Positions 6,316 to 10,694 of a stretch of DNA of 10,694 nt are shown piece by piece (the stretch's first letter is position 1; every line of letters begins with the position of its first letter). Below the pieces are notes generated by a model, which worked only from the letters and a program-made list of their open reading frames with translations, did no database searches and had not been told where the DNA came from. The position numbers and the translations under genes are program-made. The stretch is from CBDUUP01 sp965370435. GTDB taxonomy: Bacteria > Chloroflexota > Anaerolineae > Anaerolineales > UBA11579. The stretch lies in contig CBDUUP010000127.1 of the NCBI GenBank assembly GCA_965370435.1, positions 1 through 10,694 on the forward strand, read 5' to 3'.

Positions 6316-7446
6316 ATGTCTAGGACAAACGCTTTTCCCCAACGCCAAGCCCGCTACCTGAGTGTGGCGATCCTTTGCGTTTTGTTTCTGGCTCTGTTAG
6401 CCGCCTGTGGGAGCACGCCGACTTTCACCGAACCACCCGCCACTTCGACGCTTGCTCCAATACCATCTGCCACTCCCACCCTGACTCTAACAACGACATT
6501 AACACCAACAACAACGCCGACCGCGACGGAAGTGGCAGCGATTCCAGAAGAATTGCTAACCGAACTTGACGAAAGATATGGGGAAGGCAATTGGGGAAAA
6601 AGAGAGGTCAATGGCAATTTCTATATTGTGGCTGGCGAGAAAAATGTGGGGGTGTATGTTGAAGGCGAATGGGCGATTCTTCCAGAAAACCAGCCTAGAG
6701 TTTGGGAAATTCCCATTGATGCTGAAGTGATGGTAGAAGAAGGGATAACCAGGGTGCGAGGGGCTGGGGATACTTTACTGTGGAAGTGGGATGTGGAAAC
6801 AAGCCGATGGATTACTGACTTGAGCCGAGTGGATGTTGAGGTGTTTTCTGCTTGGGTTTATCAAGTAGCAGACAGGCAGTTAGGCTCGATTGATGAAGCC
6901 AGTCCATTTAGTGATGTTCACGAGGATTTTTATGAACAGTTTTTGGGACCAAGTGAACGCGATGATGCATTTATGGTGGGAGTGATGGCTAATTATGAAG
7001 GGCAGGTGATAATAAATGCTGATTATGATTTGGACAGGGCCTTTCGAATCAATGCAGCGAAAGTAAGAAGGGCAGATGGGAGTCAAGCAAGGATTTTTTC
7101 TTTAGGTATTGTTAAGGTTAATGGTCAGGTGGCTAGGAGTAATTTGAGAGTTGAAGGAGAGAGCGCTGGAGAAATATTTAGCTCAGAGAGTGTGTTGGAG
7201 TTTACTCAATTCGTTTCTAGATTGATGGGTAAAGAGGTGGTTATCATTTTTTTCTGGCCAAAAACTAGCAATTATCATATTATTAGAGGCAGGCCAGGGA
7301 ATAAAGTGTGGGATGGATATATTTTTGCTAGTAAAGAAGAGGCATTAGCCTTGTTAAACGGAATTTATGAGGGGATGATGCTTCCAGAAGATATACCGGT
7401 CTTTGGCTTTTGGGAAGCTACTGATTTTAGTGCCTTGGATGAATAA
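6316..7446 (+). CDS. Lipoprotein of unknown function with Thr/Pro-rich linker
   Basis: 376 residues; the start has AGGAG 6 nt upstream. A lipoprotein signal peptide is clear: basic N-terminus, hydrophobic stretch 15-29, lipobox LLAAC with Cys31 as the lipid attachment site. Residues 32-72 are a Thr/Pro/Ser-rich low-complexity linker, common in Chloroflexota lipoproteins. The rest (75-376) looks soluble and acidic, with GNWGKREVNGNFYIVAG and many beta-type segments, so it should lie outside the membrane. I do not recognise a family. The body is AT-rich (6901-6960: 24 G/C of 60, against 38 of 60 in an epimerase line, 5581-5640), which suggests acquisition or relaxed selection. It converges on bactofilin, with a shared terminator between. 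It could be a substrate-binding or cell-envelope protein, but nothing visible decides this. Confidence 0.8.
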   Translation: MSRTNAFPQRQARYLSVAILCVLFLALLAACGSTPTFTEPPATSTLAPIPSATPTLTLTTTLTPTTTPTATEVAAIPEELLTELDERYGEGNWGKREVNGNFYIVAGEKNVGVYVEGEWAILPENQPRVWEIPIDAEVMVEEGITRVRGAGDTLLWKWDVETSRWITDLSRVDVEVFSAWVYQVADRQLGSIDEASPFSDVHEDFYEQFLGPSERDDAFMVGVMANYEGQVIINADYDLDRAFRINAAKVRRADGSQARIFSLGIVKVNGQVARSNLRVEGESAGEIFSSESVLEFTQFVSRLMGKEVVIIFFWPKTSNYHIIRGRPGNKVWDGYIFASKEEALALLNGIYEGMMLPEDIPVFGFWEATDFSALDE

Positions 7447-7506
7447 TTACAGCTCTGTTATGTCATACCCACCTCAAACTGGAATACGCGCCATGAGCCA
7501 ATCCTC

Positions 7507-7553
7507 GTAGGGGCGCACCGACGTGCGCCCAGGGCGGACTGCGTCCGCCCTAC
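7507..7553. repeat. REP/BIME-like double hairpin
   Basis: Two adjacent perfect hairpins: GGGCGCAC/GTGCGCCC (7511-7530, 4-nt loop) and AGGGCGGAC/GTCCGCCCT (7531-7551, 3-nt loop). GTAG (7507-7510) and CTAC (7550-7553) frame the pair. It lies in the gap between two convergent genes, a usual place for REP-type elements. I infer it is one copy of a dispersed family, since GTAGGGGCG-type palindromes recur in many bacterial genomes. No REP-associated transposase is in view. Confidence 0.75.
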
Positions 7554-7565
7554 CAGAATATAAAA

Positions 7566-7606
7566 GACCTCCTGCTAAAATGCAGGAGGTCGTCATTTAT
7601 TTTTTG
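7566..7606. terminator. Bidirectional intrinsic terminator between convergent genes
   Basis: A perfect 10-bp stem GACCTCCTGC/GCAGGAGGTC (7566-7575, 7582-7591) with a 6-nt loop. On the plus strand a T-rich tail follows (7594-7606, ATTTATTTTTT), ending the lipoprotein transcript. On the minus strand TTTTAT follows, ending the fabI-bactofilin transcript, whose stop lies 20 bp away. Confidence 0.85.
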
Positions 7607-7610
7607 GGGG

Positions 7611-8066
7611 CTATTCCTCAGCCTCCGTTTCCTCATTGGGCGGAGTTTCCTCCGCCGGAGTCTCCTCCGCTTGCTCCAGTTCGATCTCCAATTCCTCTTC
7701 CATCGTAATGCGCCCCCGCAGGAAAGCGCCCTCCTCGGTGGAGAAGGAGACGGTCACCACGTCGCCCCAGACCCGGCCAGTGCTGCGGATCTCCACCTTC
7801 TGGGCGGTGATGTCCCCCCGCACCGCTCCGGCCACGATCACGGTGTGGGCTTGCAAATGTTCGCAGGTGACTCGTCCGGTTGCGCCCACCACCAACATGC
7901 CGTTGAGGGCGATCTCCCCCTCGAAGGCGCCCTCGATGCGCACCCCGCCGCTGCCGCTCAGGCGTCCTTTCCAGGTGGTGCCATCGCCCAGCACAGAGGT
8001 GATCCGCTCCACCCCGGTGGGGGTGGGCTGGGTTTGAGATTCGGGTTCGCTGGTTCTACGGAACAT
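7611..8066 (-). CDS. Bactofilin family protein (polymer-forming cytoskeletal protein)
   Basis: 151 residues. Residues about 18-115 have the DUF583/bactofilin beta-helix pattern of short beta-strand repeats with regular glycines and hydrophobics (GTTWKGRLSGSGGVRIEG, GEIALNGMLVVGATGRV, VRGDITAQKVEI). The N-terminal 17 residues are polar, and the tail (about 125-151) is Glu/Pro-rich and probably disordered. Bactofilins self-assemble without nucleotides into filaments or scaffolds, often at the membrane, and affect cell shape and envelope assembly. Length is normal. It begins 12 bp after the fabI stop on the same strand, so probably one transcript. The ribosome-binding site is weak: the GAGGAG that overlaps the fabI end is about 15 nt away, so translation may depend on coupling to fabI. 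Confidence 0.9.
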   Translation of the reverse strand: MFRRTSEPESQTQPTPTGVERITSVLGDGTTWKGRLSGSGGVRIEGAFEGEIALNGMLVVGATGRVTCEHLQAHTVIVAGAVRGDITAQKVEIRSTGRVWGDVVTVSFSTEEGAFLRGRITMEEELEIELEQAEETPAEETPPNEETEAEE

Positions 8067-8078
8067 AGACTTTTCTGA

Positions 8079-8885
8079 TTACTCCTCAGATTTAGACCCT
8101 GCCAGCGCCTCGGGGGAGGGCGCGGCCATGATATTGTACCCCGAATCAACAAAGAGCACCTCCCCGGTGATCCGGGAGGAGAGATCCGAGGCCAGGAAGA
8201 GAGCGGCGTCGCCCACGTCTTCGGCGGTCACGTTCTGCCGCAGGGGGGCCAGGTTGGCGAACTCCCGGAGCATGGACTTGAAGCCGGAGACGCCCGCCGC
8301 GGCCAGGGTCCGTATCGGCCCGGCAGAGATGGCGTTGACCCGGATCCCCTGGGGGCCGAAGTCGTTGGCCAGGTAGCGGGTGGAGGCTTCCAGGGCGGCT
8401 TTGGCGACGCCCATCACGTTGTAATTGGGGGCCACTTTCTCAGAGCCATAGTAGGTGATGGTTATTAAGGAGCCGCCGGGCCGCAAAATCGGCTGGAAGG
8501 CCTGGGCCAGGGCGGTGAAGGAGTATACGCTGATATCCATCGCCAGGTGGAAACCGGCTCGGCTGGTGTTGTAGTAATGGCCGGTCAGTTCGTCGCGGTC
8601 GGCGAAGCCGATGGCGTGAACCAGGATGTCCACCTCCCCGAAGACCTCTTTGGCTTTGGCGGCCACGCGTTCGATCTGCTCGTCCTCCGCCACGTCACAT
8701 TCCTCCACAAAGGTGCAGCCGATGGATTCGGCCAGGGGGTCAACCCGCCGCTTGAGTACCTCTCCGGCGTAGCTCAGGCCGATCTTGGCTCCGTGCTCGT
8801 GGAAGGCCCGGGTGATGCCCCAGGCGATGGAACGTTTATTGGCGACCCCGAAAACAAGGGCGGTTTTACCTTCTAATAGACTCAT
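8079..8885 (-). CDS. fabI: Enoyl-[acyl-carrier-protein] reductase (NADH), FabI type
   Basis: Reduces trans-2-enoyl-ACP in the last step of each type II fatty-acid elongation cycle, in the cytoplasm. The 268 residues fit FabI (about 255-270). Seen: cofactor segment GVANKRSIAWGI (13-24), the adenine-side D64 in CDV, the HAIGFA loop (90-95), and the FabI active-site spacing Y145 or Y146 with Y155-x6-K162 (YNVMGVAK) rather than the YxxxK of ordinary SDRs. SAGPIRTLAA (187-196) marks the substrate-binding loop and VDSGYNIM is the typical end. The start has GGAGGA 6-7 nt upstream. It is followed by a bactofilin gene 12 bp away. This is the class inhibited by triclosan; sensitivity cannot be judged from this. 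Confidence 0.96.
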   Translation of the reverse strand: MSLLEGKTALVFGVANKRSIAWGITRAFHEHGAKIGLSYAGEVLKRRVDPLAESIGCTFVEECDVAEDEQIERVAAKAKEVFGEVDILVHAIGFADRDELTGHYYNTSRAGFHLAMDISVYSFTALAQAFQPILRPGGSLITITYYGSEKVAPNYNVMGVAKAALEASTRYLANDFGPQGIRVNAISAGPIRTLAAAGVSGFKSMLREFANLAPLRQNVTAEDVGDAALFLASDLSSRITGEVLFVDSGYNIMAAPSPEALAGSKSEE

Positions 8886-8977
8886 GGATGTTCCTCCGGT
8901 GATAGATTTTGACAGCTACGTGCAAATTTCTAGCTGCCTGACACTTTTTTTCGATCATCAAACTAAGTGAAATCTAA

Positions 8978-9060
8978 AAATATTTCACCACGGAGACGCG
9001 GAGAACACAGAGAAAAGCTTAAAAACTCTGTGTTCTCTGTGTCTCTGTGGTGAAGTATTT
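8978..9060. repeat. Long stem-loop dispersed repeat (35-bp arms)
   Basis: Arms 8978-9012 and 9026-9060 are 35-bp inverted repeats around a 13-nt loop. The four differences (arm positions 6, 15, 21, 23) all become G-U pairs if the plus strand is transcribed, but A-C mismatches on the minus strand. The arm core CACCACAGAGACACAGAG-like sequence resembles a repeat seen in many bacterial genomes (recalled, not checked). It fills most of the gap between the glycosylase end and the fabI start. T-runs flank it (minus strand TTTTTAG after the stem), so it may also act as a terminator for the glycosylase transcript. Confidence 0.8.
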
Positions 9061-9122
9061 AAGTTTGTTGTGTTTGTAGACATTTGCTTTGAAAAACTGT
9101 CAGGTGGCTGGTTCAAATTTAG

Positions 9123-9719
9123 TTAATCCCGTTCCGGCAACGCAGCCTGGAAATTCCAGGGCATGCTCTTCCAGGGTTCGGGTACATTATTAAAACCCAC
9201 CCGAGGGCCAGTAGTCACGGCGGAATCGGGGACAGTTTGGCCGGTTTCCAGGAAGACTACGGCATCCGGGGCGCAGAGGTCAGCCTTGTTGAGTCGTCCA
9301 TCGATCCCCAAAGCCTGGGCCAGCTTGGCGGGGCCGTCAGTCCATTGGGGGCGGGGACGCCCGGCCCGGCGTTGGGCGATGACTTCCATTCCTTCCGTGG
9401 GAATCAGGGCGCGCACCAGAACCGCCGCCGGGAAGCTTTCGGCCTCGGTCACGCAGCAGAACAGCCAGTGCATGCCGTAAGTGAAATACACGTAAGCGTG
9501 ACCCGGCGGTCCGTACATCACCTCAGTGCGGGGGGTGCGCCCCGCTTTGGCGTGGCATCCCAGATCTTCTTCGCCGACGTAGGCCTCGGTCTCGACGATG
9601 AGTCCGGCGATCCGCTGCCCTTTCTCCATCCGCACCAGCCGGACACCCAACAGTTCGCGGGTGACATCCAGGGTAGGGCGGTTGAAAAAAGAGCGGGATA
9701 AACGGTTCACAGCGGACAT
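9123..9719 (-). CDS. DNA-3-methyladenine glycosylase (AAG/MPG family)
   Basis: Base-excision repair enzyme that removes alkylated purines. The 198 residues match bacterial AAG-type glycosylases. Seen: VETEAYVGEED with the catalytic Glu45 and Tyr47, His56 (counterparts of human AAG E125, Y127, H136), MYGPPGHAYVYFTYGMHW with Tyr76/Tyr78, R103 in LVRALIP, and DGPAKLAQALGID (128-140). The RVG segment and EPWKSM near the end also fit. The ATG follows the HAD gene's TAA with no gap (TAAATG), so the two genes are translationally coupled. I see no separate strong ribosome-binding site. It is unrelated to the E. coli AlkA fold. Confidence 0.95.
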   Translation of the reverse strand: MSAVNRLSRSFFNRPTLDVTRELLGVRLVRMEKGQRIAGLIVETEAYVGEEDLGCHAKAGRTPRTEVMYGPPGHAYVYFTYGMHWLFCCVTEAESFPAAVLVRALIPTEGMEVIAQRRAGRPRPQWTDGPAKLAQALGIDGRLNKADLCAPDAVVFLETGQTVPDSAVTTGPRVGFNNVPEPWKSMPWNFQAALPERD

Positions 9720-10448
9720 TTAGCCCTGGCCATCCATCACGAGGTCCACCATTTCGCTCAAAGTGTGGATGACCGGGCACTCCGCTTCGGGGAAAATGCC
9801 CCGCGGGTCAATCAGCACCGGCCGGATACCGGCCCGCTGCGCGCCGATCACGTCGGCGTAGTAATTGTCCCCTACATAAAGGGTTTCCTCAGGCTGCGTT
9901 CCCGCCAGTTCCAGAGCGCGCTCAAAGACCCCAGGGTCGGGTTTCCAGGAGTTGACTTCCCCGGCGGAGAGAATAAAATCAACCAGGTCTCGAAGTCCCA
10001 GTTCGACGAGGTATTCGTCAAAAGGATTAGTCCGGTTGGAGACCACCGCCAGCCTGAAACCTGCTTCCCGGAGACGCTGTAAAGTAAGGGGCGCATCGGG
10101 AGGCACACAGTCCTCGGGTTGGTAATCCTCATCCATATAGCGCTGCATCTGGGGAGTGAGCGCTTCAGCCAGTTCGGGGGAGCAGCCCATAGAACTCAGG
10201 TGGCGTCCGGTGTAGTTTTTCCAGAACGTCTCTTCCCGGCCGTAGGCCTCAATATCCGCCCGCAAATCGTCCGAGTTGGCCCAGTAGGCATGCGCCCAGC
10301 GCATCGTTTTTTTATGAATGTTCGGCGCCGCGGGAGCGCCCAGGCGGAGAGCCTGATCGGTGAAAAATACGTTGGCGTCCGGGCGGTTGTGGCGTAATGT
10401 GCCGTCCAGGTCGAAGAATATGGCGCGAATGCCATTGGGGGAGTGCAA
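9720..10448 (-). CDS. HAD family hydrolase (subfamily IA), TTG start
   Basis: 242 residues, a Mg2+-dependent phosphatase-type fold. All four HAD motifs are present: FFDLDGTL with nucleophile D13 and D15, VVSN with S137, K169 in SWKPDPGVF, and GDNYYADVIGA with D194/D199. Residues about 20-110 form a helical cap (type C1), as in phosphoglycolate phosphatase and related enzymes; the substrate is not deducible. The start is TTG at 10446-10448: AGGAG stands 6 nt upstream, a TAG in frame lies just before, and no ATG exists before the first motif. A TATAAT (10482-10487, minus) is about 35 bp upstream. The TAA stop abuts the ATG of the DNA glycosylase. A housecleaning role on damaged nucleotides would suit that pairing but is only inference. 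Confidence 0.9.
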   Translation of the reverse strand: MHSPNGIRAIFFDLDGTLRHNRPDANVFFTDQALRLGAPAAPNIHKKTMRWAHAYWANSDDLRADIEAYGREETFWKNYTGRHLSSMGCSPELAEALTPQMQRYMDEDYQPEDCVPPDAPLTLQRLREAGFRLAVVSNRTNPFDEYLVELGLRDLVDFILSAGEVNSWKPDPGVFERALELAGTQPEETLYVGDNYYADVIGAQRAGIRPVLIDPRGIFPEAECPVIHTLSEMVDLVMDGQG

Positions 10449-10481
10449 ATTGTTCTCCTATAAGAGCAGCTTAGGGGGCTA

Positions 10482-10487
10482 ATTATA
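10482..10487 (-). promoter_or_regulatory. Candidate -10 of the HAD-glycosylase operon
   Basis: Perfect TATAAT on the minus strand, about 35 bp before the TTG start. The -35 position (CTATTT at 17 bp spacing) is poor, so confidence is moderate to low. Confidence 0.45.
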
Positions 10488-10509
10488 CCCGCGGATGGGG
10501 GAGGAAATA

Positions 10510-10566
10510 GGTAATTGGTGATTGGGTAACAAGGGATTAGGTGATGAGATAATTAGGGATTGGGCG
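10510..10566. repeat. Heptameric repeat array (GGTAATT/GGTGATT type)
   Basis: GGTAATT, GGTGATT and GGGTAAC follow in phase from 10510. Then, after a 1-base slip, come AGGGATT, AGGTGAT, GAGATAA and TTAGGGA units. It is a fourth array with a 7-bp period, related in sequence (inverted) to 4168-4198. No gene was seen between 10449 and the right edge. Confidence 0.6.
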
Positions 10567-10651
10567 TAAAAGAAGTTGATGTTTTTTTTACACCAAGTCT
10601 CAGTGACTAGAGTCTACACCCTATATGTGGGTCTATTGTGCCCTGACTGTC

Positions 10652-10690
10652 TTGACGCTATGGGTAAATGGGATATCATTAGAGCGTCAA
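10652..10690. repeat. Short inverted repeat at the right edge
   Basis: TTGACGCT (10652-10659) and AGCGTCAA (10683-10690) are exact 8-bp inverted repeats 23 bp apart. The left arm also reads as a -35 (TTGACG) 16 bp before TATCAT (10674-10679), so a plus-strand promoter or an operator for a gene beyond the window is possible. Evidence is thin. Confidence 0.35.
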
Positions 10691-10694
10691 ACCA

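Overview
The window is a bacterial chromosomal segment with GC-rich housekeeping genes and AT-rich, repeat-filled gaps. It most resembles Chloroflexota (Anaerolineae-like). That placement is inference, from a Phe T-box ahead of pheST, a lipoprotein with a Thr/Pro-rich linker, a bactofilin next to fabI, and many short heptameric repeats. I see no rRNA, tRNA, CRISPR array, transposase or recombinase.

Left part (1-4574, minus strand): a phenylalanyl-tRNA synthetase operon. It has a sigma70-type promoter (4547-4574), a T-box leader with a UUC specifier (4217-4540) ending in an intrinsic terminator, pheS (2993-4018), then pheT (from 2340 leftward, running off the edge). Two things are odd. A foreign-looking four-helix-bundle/23S-rRNA-IVP gene (2462-2929), bracketed by inverted 7-bp-periodic arrays, sits between pheS and pheT. 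And pheT has an in-frame TGA at 259-261 where the family has a conserved glycine; the reading frame stays open and homologous after it.

Middle (4575-5204): an island of about 600 bp without genes. It holds three consecutive structured repeat modules with the same layout but different arm sequences: outer arm, inner arm, AT-rich core, inverted inner arm, G-run, inverted outer arm. This is the best candidate here for something undescribed.

Plus-strand genes (5205-7446): an extended -10 promoter, an extended-SDR nucleotide-sugar epimerase/dehydratase-type gene (5257-6198), and an AT-rich lipoprotein of unknown function (6316-7446). A REP-like double hairpin and a bidirectional terminator separate these from the convergent genes.

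Right part (7611-10448, minus strand): HAD hydrolase (TTG start) abutting a 3-methyladenine DNA glycosylase, then a long stem-loop repeat, then fabI and a bactofilin 12 bp apart. Together these serve tRNA charging, cell-surface sugar metabolism, type II fatty-acid synthesis, cell shape and base-excision repair. None forms an obvious defence or mobile gene system. The novelty lies in the repeats, the operon insertion and the pheT nonsense codon.
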